Origin: Agriotes lineatus
Lineage: Eukaryota > Arthropoda > Insecta > Coleoptera > Elateridae
DNA length: 64,000 bases
Assembly (NCBI GenBank): GCA_940337035.1
Contig: OW679197.1
Span: forward strand, 38,260,466 to 38,324,465
Reading direction: 5' to 3'
Shown here: one piece after another, positions 10,990 to 21,619 of the stretch
How the letters are laid out: each line of letters starts with the position of its first letter
Numbering within the stretch: position 1 is the stretch's first letter
The notes under the pieces: generated by a model
The model's input: only the letters and a program-made list of their open reading frames with translations
Told to the model about the DNA's origin: nothing
Database searches by the model: none
Position numbers and translations under genes: made by a program

Positions 10990-12500
10990 TTACATTTATC
11001 GCAATTATTAGAATTAACATTGGGATTCCCACAAATGTAGCAGAAGAAGGTACGTTCTTTATTGCATTTATGATAGGTGTGACCTTTTTCATTACAATTC
11101 CAACAAGTTACATTCGTAAAATTTCTTATAAACTTTCTAGATGATACTTCTCTCTTATCAGCATTGGTTAACTTATTTGACAACTTGTTACCAATAGTAG
11201 AGGAATGAATTTGACGTTTTACTTGAGCTTGTACTTTATATGCTAAGTCAGGTTCTAAAGGTGTTTTAACTAAGGAAAAATTTGGTCTAAATTTTTTATT
11301 TCTTTCTTTCGTCTCTTCTAAATCTCGACAGTAATCAATAAGTGAATTTATGCTAATGACTTGGGTTAACGTAAGGTGACTACTATAATAAGGTTGCAAG
11401 TTTTTCCTAATATATTTTAACTGAATATCTTCACTGGGAACTGAGTTTAATCTATTGAACAAATTTATCATAACCGCTATGAAGATGTGAGGACGTTCAT
11501 CTACACCTTGTACTCGAGATCGAATTTCATCCCATAATGCTTCATCGTAATCACTAGGTAAATAATGTCTTTTTAGTAATTCTACTATTTCTTTCCAACT
11601 CCCTATCTTACTTCTAATTGACCTGAACCAAATTAGTGCTTGATCCTCAAACAAATCTATTGCTTCTAAGAATAACTGTTCATATGACAAATTTCTGGCC
11701 ACTCTTAGTTCTTCTACTCGTTCTAAGAATGAGTTAACACCTTGACTAGCTGTATTACCTGAGAACTTAATATTCCACTTGGATACACTAACTGAATTCA
11801 TTACAAAACCTGTTTGATAATTGTATGACGGAGCTTGTGATATATTTAAATTTTTCATTCTCTCTGTGTATTGATTCATTGGTTCCGAGATATCAAATTC
11901 TACCTTTCGACTATTAATGTTAGGTGAACTATGAGATGGTTGATTAATTGTTTCTGTTGGTAACTCATAATTAATGTTAGGTAACGGATCTGTACTTCCT
12001 ACTGGCAGTTCTATTTTAACATCACTTTGATTAGGTTGTCCTGAATGATCCAACACTGCTACCAAATCATTGAATCGCATAGCATCATCCTCAGCTACTT
12101 CTGAAATTGTTACTGATAATTCTAACCATTGATCTTTGAGGTGAGTCCATTTAGTTTTAACTTGATCATCTACTGAAGTCGCGATATATTCTAACCTACG
12201 ATATAAATGTTGTAGTTTGGTAGTTAATCTATCATAAGTAGCTGATAACGGTTTATCTTCAAAGTTCTGCGCTAATGTTCTAAGATATTTTATTCTGTTA
12301 CTGCAAAAATCTATTTCTTGAGAAACCTCCAAAGCAACTGGTAAATATGTGGAACTTTTAGATACATCACACTTCTCTATATTCAATTGTGTTCTTAATA
12401 ATTTCCTTTTTTCCTCCACATTCCTATTTTCAGTATTGATATTTCTAGTAACCAACTCCCAATCTAATTCATCTGAGGCTAAATAATTTACTTTTATCAT
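10932..12500 (-). CDS. gag: gag protein of the Ty3/gypsy element
   Basis: Complete 522-codon frame. It has a helical N-terminal region and a central capsid-like segment (WNIKFSGN, VNSFLERVEELR, IWFRSIRSKIGSW, LLKRHYLP) as in gypsy-type Gag. A CCHC zinc knuckle, CWNCNEKGHTYHKC, lies at about 466-479, followed by a second Cys cluster (CYIC to CDKC, about 487-503). It would assemble particles and bind element RNA. It overlaps the pol frame by 58 bases and carries the slippery heptamer at codons 508-510. The start is the first ATG after the 5' LTR leader. Confidence 0.92.
   Translation of the reverse strand: MIKVNYLASDELDWELVTRNINTENRNVEEKRKLLRTQLNIEKCDVSKSSTYLPVALEVSQEIDFCSNRIKYLRTLAQNFEDKPLSATYDRLTTKLQHLYRRLEYIATSVDDQVKTKWTHLKDQWLELSVTISEVAEDDAMRFNDLVAVLDHSGQPNQSDVKIELPVGSTDPLPNINYELPTETINQPSHSSPNINSRKVEFDISEPMNQYTERMKNLNISQAPSYNYQTGFVMNSVSVSKWNIKFSGNTASQGVNSFLERVEELRVARNLSYEQLFLEAIDLFEDQALIWFRSIRSKIGSWKEIVELLKRHYLPSDYDEALWDEIRSRVQGVDERPHIFIAVMINLFNRLNSVPSEDIQLKYIRKNLQPYYSSHLTLTQVISINSLIDYCRDLEETKERNKKFRPNFSLVKTPLEPDLAYKVQAQVKRQIHSSTIGNKLSNKLTNADKREVSSRKFIRNFTNVTCWNCNEKGHTYHKCNKERTFFCYICGNPNVNSNNCDKCKGQFRKNEQRQASSAVREA
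10971..10977 (-). promoter_or_regulatory. -1 ribosomal frameshift heptamer A AAA AAC
   Basis: On the coding strand the heptamer AAAAAAC sits in the gag frame as (CG)A AAA AAC, the classic tandem-slip arrangement. It lies inside the gag/pol overlap (10932-10989), and the pol frame is exactly -1 relative to gag. This is how Pol should be made as a Gag-Pol fusion. I did not fold the downstream RNA for a stimulatory structure. Confidence 0.85.
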
Positions 12501-12668
12501 ATTGATTTAATTACTATGCAATTAATGAACTGTATGATCGAATACAATGCAACCTATTAGTAATTGTTAAATTCCGGAACTATACCTTTTATGATAGTGA
12601 AGCGTTAAATTTTCTTTTAATTGAAATGGTCCCTTTTACTCGAGCCTCCACGTTGCGTCGTCACTTCG
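12501..12668 (-). other. leader between 5' LTR and gag
   Basis: 168-bp untranslated leader. The coding-strand sequence after the LTR begins CGAAGTGACGACGCAACG. The primer-binding site must lie here, but I cannot match it to a tRNA with confidence. Confidence 0.6.
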
Positions 12669-14159
12669 TGTACCCCTCATCCTTACTTACCTTTGAAGGC
12701 TTACACTTCACCGACTAGCTCAAGATTCGGTTTCTTATCAGGGTTTAACAATTGTGGGATTTTTAGTTCGTTTCACTCTCATATAAAGGTAAAAGTTCAT
12801 TAATCAGAAGAAATGGGCGCCATAACTTTATTTAAAAAAGTTTTAAATTCATAAGTTTACAAAGGTTACGTATTCTTTCTAACAGTCCACAAATCAATTG
12901 TTATGCATTAGAGGCTTATACCTTTCTAATTTTAATACACATTATGTAATTATTTAGCAAGTTTTATTCTTCTCTGACAAGTTAGAATTTGTTCTAATAA
13001 AACGTTAGGATTAATGAATCTATCAGTATCTAGGAGATTTCTTATACCTATTTAATTAATAACCTCCGGTTCGTAAGTTGAAAATATAAAGAGCTCTCTA
13101 TACCCTCGTATTTCTCTTTCCTAGGTCTTAATTACGATTAATGATCGGTATTTAGTTTAATTGGTATCATTCCATGTAGTATAAGAAAGGTCCTTTATGA
13201 AAAAAAAACTTATTATTTGACAAGTGACCCAAAAACCAACTTGACAGTCACAGAACGATTTAATCTCACTTCAGGCCACATCACCTGGTAAGTAACTATT
13301 GTTTTTACTTGAAACTAATCTGTTATTGAATATTCTAAGGCTTACGCCCTAATTTAATTATATTTAAGCTATGACGCGGGTTTAAGTCTAACTAACGATA
13401 TTAAACCCTTTCAGGACTAACATACGGTTAATGCAGAGAACCCCTTTGAACCTGGACCTCTCCATCTGCCACATTAACTATGAAGAACTCCTCATCGAAA
13501 CAAAGAAGTTGCCCTTGACTGGTGAGTGATCTCCTAACTGGTTATAGATTTCTAATTACGTCCTCTCTTTTCCTTATCGCTCGTAACTTATCGACACACT
13601 TCTCCATGGCGAATATACAACTGACCAGAACTGGCGTCAAATGAAAAAGACTGACGAGCTGGTAGTCAAAGAGGAAGCCCTAAGAGCTGGTGGTCAAAGA
13701 GGTGACACTAAGAGCTGAATCAAGGAAAACCCTCTATTACGATTTGTATGTATTAGTTTGCCGTCTACCTACCAGTTTATATAATAACTGCCCTTTTCAG
13801 AAAGAAAATGTTGGTGGAATTTATCCTATCTGCCTGAAAAATTATTATGTTTTAATACTATGCTGTATGAGTTAAATAAAGGCTTACTATTGTCTGCTTG
13901 TATCCTTTCTAAGCTAGGATTTTCAATTTGCTTCGCTTCTGCATAGAGAAGCGCCCTTTTGCTTTCTCAATTAAACAGGAAGTGATAATTTTTGTTATTT
14001 ATTGTTTTTTTTATAACGTAATCATGGGCCTTCTAAATTAAATTTCAAAAAGGGTAGGCAACCCCTCCTACTGGTCTTGCGCTTAAAAGTTGCCTATATA
14101 TTAGGATTAATTAATATTGAACGATATTCCTGTAGAAGCTACGATATGTACTGGCTACA
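12669..14159 (-). repeat. 5' LTR of the Ty3/gypsy element
   Basis: 1491-bp copy of 6116-7602. On the coding strand this LTR would carry the promoter; I could not confidently pick a TATA box or start site. Confidence 0.93.
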
Positions 14160-14613
14160 ATTTCACACGTCAGGCGAACACCAGGTTCAAAAAATTCACA
14201 TACGATTGATAGGTAAGCGCTGCCATGTAAATCTGGATTGTTAATTATATTTACCTACTATGGTTACTGAGCATGCGAGTGATAAAGTAAGAGCCATCTA
14301 CTGACTATTTATTGTAACGTGTACTTACTAGTTGAAATGGCTACCAATCGTGTAGGTACCATTACTGAGAAAAAACTGAAATGATACCTGACATAAATAT
14401 AATAACACTATACGTTTTGTAACAAAATAACAATATTTATAACAGTACATCTACCAAATGTGTTGTCCTTTCAAGTTTTTATATTACCAACTATTGACGA
14501 AACATCATATACCAGTTTACATAAATTAGGGGATGCATATAAAACAAATATGTTTTTTCTATAGCAAATGTTAAAGTGTACTTCAATTGACTCAAAACAA
14601 AAGGTCAAGTTTT

Positions 14614-14669
14614 ACTTTAACAGCAAGGGTAGATAAAGTAGCACTTTAACATCAAGGGTAGATAAAGTA
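14614..14669 (+). repeat. 29-bp tandem duplication
   Basis: Two copies of a 27-base motif ending AAGGGTAGATAAAGTA, at 14614-14640 and 14643-14669, differing at one base. Confidence 0.85.
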
Positions 14670-14814
14670 ATTTAATTTTCTTTTATTTAAATTAAATATT
14701 ACAAATTGGTATTAATCTAGCAACCCAATCTAGCTTCTGAGATTTTAAAATGTGATTGACTTTCCTTATTTTCTTTTGAAATTGTTAAAGTTCTTCCTAT
14801 AGAAAAAAAATGTA

Positions 14815-15308
14815 TTATACACGACGATAAAGTTATGACTATCCACTCTTGAATCATTAACGTCACGACTTCGTCTCGACCAAGAAGACTATACTAAGGA
14901 GATGCAACTTCCTATGACCGCTGTATATAAAAGCGGCCCTTATGTCGGGGATAGCCGTCGCGGCGCTGTCGACAGCGTGTACTGCCGTTCGAGAGTTGGA
15001 AGCGAGCTAAATTAACCTGTAATCGCAGTTAAAAGGTCAGTTTACGGTTGTTAATCAAATTGGGTGTATTTCAAGTGTGTTATTAATTGTTAAAACATGG
15101 TCCGAATTTCCAGTTACACTCAGCAAATGTTTGACATTGACAGTTAACGAGTTTTGTGAATGAATAAATGTACACCACGGCCGCCTTACTTGTCAGCTTT
15201 TAGCGGTCCGCTTCGAAACGGGAGTTGCGTGTCCTTAGTATAGTGTTCTTGGTCTCGACGTTAAACGATTCACTCGTGGATAAAATTTAACTTTATCGTC
15301 TTGTATAA
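14815..15308 (+). mobile_element. TIR element, 494 bp, TA target site
   Basis: The ends are TTATACACGACGATAAAG on the left and its near-complement CTTTATCGTCTTGTATAA on the right, with TA flanking both (14813-14814 and 15309-15310). The inverted similarity extends inward for about 100 bp, including CTATACTAAGGA on the left and its complement near 15230. There is no coding capacity, so it behaves like a miniature inverted-repeat element of the Tc1/mariner target type. The centre is GC-rich and resembles a promoter. Confidence 0.75.
14924..14933 (+). promoter_or_regulatory. TATA-box-like core inside the TIR element
   Basis: TATATAAAAG is followed by a GC-rich stretch (14934-15000), and AATAAA is at 15163-15168. 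The spacing looks like a short transcription unit or an embedded LTR, but no transcript is demonstrable. Confidence 0.4.
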
Positions 15309-15310
15309 TA

Positions 15311-16884
15311 ATAGCTATTTAAGTCACAAGGAATGTAAGGACCTATTAACATTTGAGGTAGGCAAGTACAAACTAAGACAAAGTCGCGGCTTGTTGGGTG
15401 CCGAAAATTTTAATAGGCGATACATTCCGAGTTATCTTATAATATTTTTCCCGCTGCTTATCGAAATTTTCCTAGATTTTTGAAAAAATTGTTTGGTTTG
15501 TCAGCTGTCACCAGGATTAATTTTCGTGAGTCATTTTACCTATGAGTGTCACATGTCACATAAACACCTGCAATTTCTAAACAAAACGTCTAAATCTGCA
15601 TCTTGCTTTGCTAATTTTATTATCCTAGGAACTTAATAACAATATTAAGTTCCGTTGTCAAGAAAAGGCAGCAAACAAATATAATCACCGACTTACACGT
15701 TTTGTTACTAAGGCTGTATCACTGACTTACATGACCAGCAGCGGGAAAATTACTATTATTCTGCAGTACTTAGTTTTGTTGCATTACTTTGTACGGTGCT
15801 CAATTAATTTGTTTTTTCGGTTTCTTCATTGTTAAACTACATTCCGCTATGTCAAAGTTAGAAAGTGGAAACGGGCTGCGTTCACCAACGCGTGCAGTGA
15901 TCTTTAAAGTTTATGGGGTTTTCAAAAGCATCGCCGATGGATAAAAGCACATCACCAATTGTTTCGAAACTGAGCTAAAAGAGTATGTGTGTACGACAAC
16001 TGGTGTTTCTAAGACGTCGATTTATATAATTCCGAAAGAAGCAAACGGCGATAAGTAGATCAGTAAGTGTTAAAATGTTGCTGTTTTTAAATACCTCTCG
16101 GCAAGATTGTCTTGGCTGCAAATTAAATATTAAACTCTTTTTTTTAATAAATGCAAGATGTTTTTTGCATTTTTATTATTACATTAATTCGCAGGACCAG
16201 CTTTTAACTACTAACGGTATTTATTTTTTCTATTAAACCGAATATAGTTATTTAACAAATAAGTATGTTAATGAGAGCGATTAATAAACTAGACATTTTA
16301 ATTGTAGAGATTATTAATCGCCGATTAGCATACGAGTTATAGTCCAGTCAAATTGTCGAAAATACCTTGGTTTTTTTGACAAAAATACTACCTGTAAAAT
16401 GAAAATGTATTTTTATAGAAAAAAATCCGTAGAATTCAATGAACTACAAAGTAACAGCTGAATCAGTGGAGAAGTGATTCAAAATGGCGGTCAAAGTACT
16501 GAAAAACGGTTTTTTGGATACAAAAATGCACAAAAGCAATTTTTTTAAATATAATCTTATCTAGCTTAAAAAAAATAGAACAAGCTTTCGATGGTTAAAA
16601 TCTATTAATTAGAAAAAAAGTTATCGCTAAAAAACTTCTAAAAATAGCCGATTCTTCATTTGTTCTTAACTTTTACTCAGTGAGCAGAAAACGCACGTTT
16701 TTGAAACTTGCAAAAATGTTGATCATTTTTGCATAAATCATTTTTTTTCGGAAAAAATACGTTTTTACAGAAATTTATTTAATCAGGTTACAGAAGTCCT
16801 ACAGCAATCAGCGTAGACTTATTTTTTTCCATAAGAGTTATACTACCACACACAGTATGAGCGCGATTTTTGTTGAACTTGCAA
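15311..16884. other. no gene recognised
   Basis: AT-rich intergenic DNA with short frames only. Homopolymer-rich stretches from 16380 resemble old DNA-transposon interior. Confidence 0.3.
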
Positions 16885-17815
16885 ATATGTGAAAATTCAA
16901 TTTTAAAAGTGAGATTTTTTTTAAACGCACAAAATGTGGAATATTTTTGTCAATTTTAATTGTACTGAAATTATATAAGTACCATTCGATAGCTGCAATA
17001 GGAGCCGAGGTACTTTTTCTTCAAAAAATCGCTCTACTTTCATTTATTAATATTAACGTCTGAAATTTGCACACACTTTAGCTGAAGACTTCTAGTGTAA
17101 TATAAAAATTAGTTCGCAATTATTGACCGTGTATTATTTGTTGCGAACCGATTTACATTAGGCTTCGCAAAATGCATGTTTCGTTCAGAGCGGTGTCGTG
17201 GCCAGTTGCGGAGAAACTTGGAGTAGGCCGCTCCACTCGGCGTTTATTCGGCCTGCACAATGTACTCAGAATATCCTTCCTTTTTTAAAATTTTTATAGT
17301 GATTCTAATAATAATTATAAGAATCGTAATATGAATTCGAAGAATAACTATAGCAACTAATTATTTCATTTTTAAACTATCATTAAACCTGAAAAATATT
17401 TTTTATTAACAATAAGATTATCAGAAATATTTAAACAAATTATTTACAAGAAATTGTTACATAATATAAATATCTATAAAAGTACAAACCCTTGCGTATG
17501 AGATAACTATTACTGCAGTTTATTGCCCGCCCAGACATGGGCTGACAAAAGATCAACCAAGTATTCTTTAACACACTGGGACTGTGTAATTATATATTAT
17601 ATAATTACACTAACAGCCTTTGAACGACCACTAATCTGAAGTTAAGTGTATTTTCTTGTTAAAATAAACAAAATCCCATTTAAATTCCTACAAAGTTGTC
17701 AGCTATCGAATGCTGCTGATGTAATTTCGGTACAATTAAAATTGACAAAAATATTCAACATTTTGTTAGCGTAAAAAAGGTCACTCTTCAAATTGAATTT
17801 GCATATAAAGGGTTT
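16885..17815. repeat. inverted-repeat-bounded segment
   Basis: The arm at about 16885-17000 reappears inverted at 17693-17815. The clearest shared block is AATATTTTTGTCAATTTTAA (about 16940 and 17750). The segment between has no frame of interest. It is probably a non-autonomous DNA element about 0.9 kb long; the exact ends are not resolved. Confidence 0.55.
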
Positions 17816-17913
17816 TCCAATAAGAACGATATGATTTTAAAATGAAATAAAATAGAAATGATTTCAGATATAACCACACTTTTTATATTATCTTAAAGTA
17901 CAATCCATAACGT

Positions 17914-18190
17914 TTATGTTTCGAATAGCACGTCGTTTAAATGTCCACCTCGGCTTCGTGTACATGAGTGAATTCGACGAATCCAATTTTCAACGACTTT
18001 GTGCAATAAATCGGGCGTAATCTCACGAATGCAGAGTTTAATGTTCAATCTCAAAGCATCAAGTGTTTGTGGCGTGTTTGCATAAACCTTAGAAATCGTG
18101 AAGAGTAAAATTACTTTCAAATTTCTTAACGATGTGACGAATGGAAAGCACAGAAGGACGATTATTTACACCATAACAAAACAAGCAATA
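17914..18190 (-). pseudogene. internally deleted mariner-type transposase
   Basis: Reading the - strand, an N-terminal helix-turn-helix segment (YGVNNRPSVLSIRHIVKKFE, 18105-18170) is followed, after a few codons with a stop, by the C-terminal segment (VYANTPQTLDALR to RSRGGHLNDVLFE, 17914-18090). In intact mariners of this type about 250 residues including all three catalytic aspartates lie between these parts, so the middle has been deleted. The sequence at 17811-17827, containing GGTTTTCCAATAAGA, may be the element's terminal repeat. Confidence 0.7.
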
Positions 18191-18366
18191 AATGAAAGTT
18201 GCGTAGGTATTCACGACTAATAAGGTTGTTTGTGATTGGTGTGTTTCATATCCGCCCGTAGTTGTGCGCTCACGAAACCAGCTTCAGACAAATTAACTTA
18301 TTAACTTACAAATGCAAAAGCAACGAAACAACGTTGCCGGGTTTATTTATGAGAGGAATCACTGCC

Positions 18367-18412
18367 TCCTACACTTACAAATCATGCTGTTAGAGATTTG
18401 GCAACGCTGCTT
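18367..18412. repeat. 46-bp segment with inverted partner at 30294-30338
   Basis: CACTGCCTCCTACACTTA and the following bases to TTTGGCAAC occur in inverted orientation at 30294-30338. The two copies lie outside the 10.4-kb element on either side. Confidence 0.6.
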
Positions 18413-18679
18413 CTAGGCAAAGTTTTGTACTGTTTTTTATTTATAAATGGCCGTTCAAATGCGGCGTGTGATTAAATATTAATATATTGGACTGCTCTAA
18501 GTTTAAAGAAATAGATTTATTTATCTTACTGTACCGTTCGTGATACGTGAAAGTAAAATTGCTGTTAGTATTTATGGGTTTTTATTAAGTTGTTATGGTC
18601 TAAAACGACTTTTACGACACCTCGCCGGCTCATACAAAAATTACGTAAAAGCTAAACGGCCAGTGCTGGACGATATTTA

Positions 18680-18960
18680 CAGGTTCCGGGTGGTGTAGCT
18701 TAAACAAGCGTCCACGTTCGATCAGGAGAGTTAAGCAACACTCTTTCTGGTCAGAACTTGGATGGGAGTTCCACGGCTGTATCTCTCGGCGCCTCGTGAT
18801 ACGGCTGTCACGGAAATAGTTGCTCCCGGCCGTCATAACAACATTATGGCAGTCGTTAGTGGGGTTGGAAGTCCCCATAATTGCACAGCGACGCCTATAA
18901 TTGGCCTAACGGCTGTTGGCTGAGTACGAAATAAATAAATAAAAATAAATAAATATTTGT
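18680..18960 (+). mobile_element. SINE with a 5S rRNA-derived head
   Basis: The head (about 18682-18800) aligns by eye with 5S rRNA, including the internal promoter region: GTTCGATCAGGAGAGTTAAG, then GGTCAGAACTTGGATGGGAG. It is followed by about 120 bp of unrelated body and an (AAATA)n-type tail at about 18930-18955. That order, pol III head-body-tail, is the layout of 5S-derived SINEs (SINE3 class). Several 5S positions differ, so it is not a working 5S gene. The 5' boundary is uncertain by about 20 bp. Confidence 0.75.
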
Positions 18961-19284
18961 CTAAATCGGAACAATGACTCATTGAGCGCCACGCGGTTTC
19001 GTTGACATAAACGAAAATGCAAAGATAGACCCAAAGTGAAACCGCGAAATCAAATGAGCCTACCTTCAAACTTTACACCTTGGCTAAACGGGAACAGAAT
19101 ACATATAGGAGCAGTCTCATGACTTCCAACATGCTGTACCAAGCGTATTTTCAAATTTACCAGCATATTTCCGTCAAGTGCACCTCAAGACAGGACAAAT
19201 CCCGAATGTAGAAGAAAACAAATATTGGAAAGACATGCACAAAAAGTGAAAAGTGTTTTTATCTACTTTGCGTTCGTACTGAGG

Positions 19285-19316
19285 CTATTACGATACGCGT
19301 TTGCGTATCGTAATAG
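19285..19316. repeat. perfect hairpin, 14-bp arms
   Basis: CTATTACGATACGC, a four-base loop, and the exact complement GCGTATCGTAATAG. No T-run or neighbouring gene suggests a function. Confidence 0.85.
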
Positions 19317-19778
19317 ACACAAAGCGATGCTATAATAAAAATACTAAAAATTTTCATTTTTTTGCTTAAAAAAGTGGCAAAGTAGATAAAATACTGTATA
19401 ATACCTCGTTTATAAGGCATTTTGTAGCACAAAATGCTTCTTATAAAACTCGTATCATAATATACTATTATATGATGACATCAGCAGCTTTTCGAATTTT
19501 ATGGAACAATTTACGTCACTCAAATTTAGATGTTACCGAGCAGATAAGTTTATTATGTTCAAATAATATTATTTACATTAGCTCCACCATAGTTTTTGCA
19601 TACATGTTGTACTCTCAATCAGCAGTGGTGTATAAAAAATTACAAACTTTAAAATAATTACAGAAATGTTCGTTTATCTGTGGGTTACATAGGTTAAGTC
19701 GTTTTATTTTTATAAATATACTGTTACATGTTTGTATTACTTGAGTATGTAAATAAATGTTACAATTGAAGAGCTGCA

Positions 19779-20007
19779 TTCCAAAACTAAACTAAGTCCA
19801 AAAGTTTAATTTCGAGAAAATTAGCAAAAAAGTTTCCGTCGGCATTTCGGTTTTCAAATTGTTATCACTTGATACTTATGTGTAAAGTATAAAATGGCAT
19901 ATAATTTGTTGTTCAAAAATAAACAATCATGTATGGTAAATTAGCATTGTAAATTAAGTTTTTATTCCAAAAGTAGGCTAAGTCCAGGGACTTAGCTCAC
20001 TTATGGA
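19779..20007. repeat. left subterminal repeats
   Basis: Three copies of a ~21-base motif: TTCCAAAACTAAACTAAGTC at 19779, TTCCAAAAGTAGGCTAAGTC at 19965, and an inverted copy GGACTTAGCTCACTTATGGA at 19988. Subterminal arrays of this kind are typical transposase-binding sites. Confidence 0.75.
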
Positions 20008-20113
20008 ATAAATTTTACGCACTACTGACGAAAACGAATGTAACTCATTCTGTCTTTGGATTTATTTTATTAATAATTTATTTGAAATATAACCAAACGT
20101 ACAACAAAATATT

Positions 20114-21345
20114 TTAAATAAACTCTTCCTGGTCATTATCATACTCTACAACATTCTGTTCATCCGTTTCTTGATCAGTTCCTAAGGCTTCTTTATAAAA
20201 GTCGTCGGCATTGGAGCTCATTTCTGAAACAAAGGATAACGAGTTCATTGCACAAAAATTACAATATTTTTTTATCTGTCGTACCTAAGTGCTTTATCAA
20301 GTGCAGAACATTTTGACGTTTGGGAGGTGCAATACAGTTCTTAGCTTCTACTAATGGCGTACTTCCAACAGTATTTTGTAGCTGTTTGTTCTTTTTCAGT
20401 ATGGAATGGCTGCATGAGGCCCCACTATACGTATGTTGTACTTGTAAGGTGTGTTTTCCCTTAGTATAAATAAAAATCCGTTGTTGGGTTGTTTTGAAGT
20501 CAAATCTTGTTTTTACTAGTTGTTTTGCAACTGATTTATAATCTCTCACGGTCCAATCACCTCGCTTCAAGTCCTTTACTGTACAATACTTTTCAAATGT
20601 AGTATAATACTCTTCAGGTGATACTATTTTCTCCTGTTTTCGTAAATCTTTCTCTATTCTTCCAAACACACGGTCGGGTGGCATATAACTGTGACCCCTG
20701 ATGGGAAAAATATGCAAAATCTTGTCAAATATTGTACTCTTTTGGACAAAGTACAATAAAACTATCATAACTGTTGAGTTTTTATTCTGTCCAGAACAAG
20801 AATCTGAAAATAGTTTGAGTGTATGTGGCTTAACCCCATTAAAGTCTGGATTAGTGTATTTCTCCTCAAGGTTTTCTAAAAAATGAAGAAGAGCTGAGCT
20901 ACTTCAGCTGACCCTTTTCCTGATAAATTTTCTGTCCAAGTATATGCAAACATGTCCTCCTTGTTTTGAGAGCCATCTGATGCGTGTACCATAATCATTA
21001 AGTTGTAGAGCCATATTTGGCGCATATAGTAAACATCTGATATACTGAGCTTTGGCAGAGGTTGATTTTGTTGCATATCGAAACATATTTTTATAACACC
21101 TTCACCTTCGTCCTGTCTCAGCAATTCATAAAACCTCTTTGCTCTGAGCTTATGTAACTTTAATTCTATTTCTAGTTTTCTTTTTTCGTTACGTTCTAAT
21201 CCGGGTTTGTTTATTTCCTTGCATTTTAATTCACAAAACGAGCAAACATCTGATCGGGGATTACCGAAACCTAGATTGAATTTAGTGACAAAAATTTTGT
21301 AATACTTGGCATAAGATGCCACTCGCGCTCTAACCAGTGATTTTG
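20114..21345 (-). pseudogene. C-terminal half of the transposase-like gene of the 10.4-kb element
   Basis: Conserved blocks in order: FNLGFGNPRSDVCSFCELKC (Cys pairs), KICFDMQQNQPLPKL, LFSDSCSGQNKN, HIFPIRGHSYMPPDRVFGRI, and an acidic tail. The D in CFDMQ, the D in SDSC and the D or E after GHS are candidate catalytic acids of an RNase-H-like fold; this is inference. A clean intron (20224-20284, GT-AG) joins a short last exon (20114-20223) ending in TAA. One base is missing near 20880, shifting frame between AQLFFIF and ENLEEKY. The part 5' of 21345 is separated from the N-terminal exons by 7.6 kb that includes the nested insertions. Confidence 0.7.
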
Positions 21346-21366
21346 AATGACATAGATACAAGTATA
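21326..21366 (+). repeat. inverted copy of an exon edge
   Basis: About 40 bases here, containing CCAGTGATTTTGAATGACAT, match on the + strand the coding sequence that the - strand carries at about 29000-29040 (GCCAGTGATTTTGAAGGATA). They point to a local inversion or duplication when the element was rearranged. Confidence 0.55.
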
Positions 21367-21619
21367 GCATTTAAAATTACATACGTTTATGTGCCAAGAT
21401 GTGTAACATCCCTTTTTCGTGCTATCTTCTTCTGTAATACAGAATATGAATATACTCTATCTTTCTTGCAGTTACTAGCACAGCACCCTAGATATAGAAC
21501 ACAGCATGCTTATTTTTGTTTTTCAAAAACGTATGTTGGTTATTGCACCTTGTTATGAACAAGAAATGTCAAACTCACATTTTAGGTGTAAACACATAAC
21601 CTTAAAGTCGGCTGTTTAC

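Larger units (their letters stand above)
6116..14159 (-). mobile_element. Ty3/gypsy LTR retrotransposon, nearly intact
   Basis: An 8.04-kb element on the - strand: 5' LTR at 12669-14159, leader, gag, pol, polypurine tract, 3' LTR at 6116-7602. On its coding strand each LTR starts TGTAGC and ends in ACA. The two LTRs differ at roughly two percent of positions by eye, so the insertion is fairly recent. Pol order is protease, RT, RNase H, integrase, as in Ty3/gypsy; no env frame is present. The five bases flanking the element (CAACT on the left, ATTTC on the right) do not form a target duplication. Confidence 0.95.

Noticed and set aside
12621..13875. Short + strand frames within the 5' LTR and the same frames in the 3' LTR
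   Set aside because: They are duplicated only because the LTR is duplicated, lie antisense to the element and differ by indels.
18682..18800. Functional 5S rRNA gene
   Set aside because: Several core positions differ, the 3' half is replaced by unrelated sequence and there is an A-rich tail; it is a SINE head.
18630..19069. Two - strand frames of about 80 codons
   Set aside because: They are the complement of the SINE and its A-rich tail.
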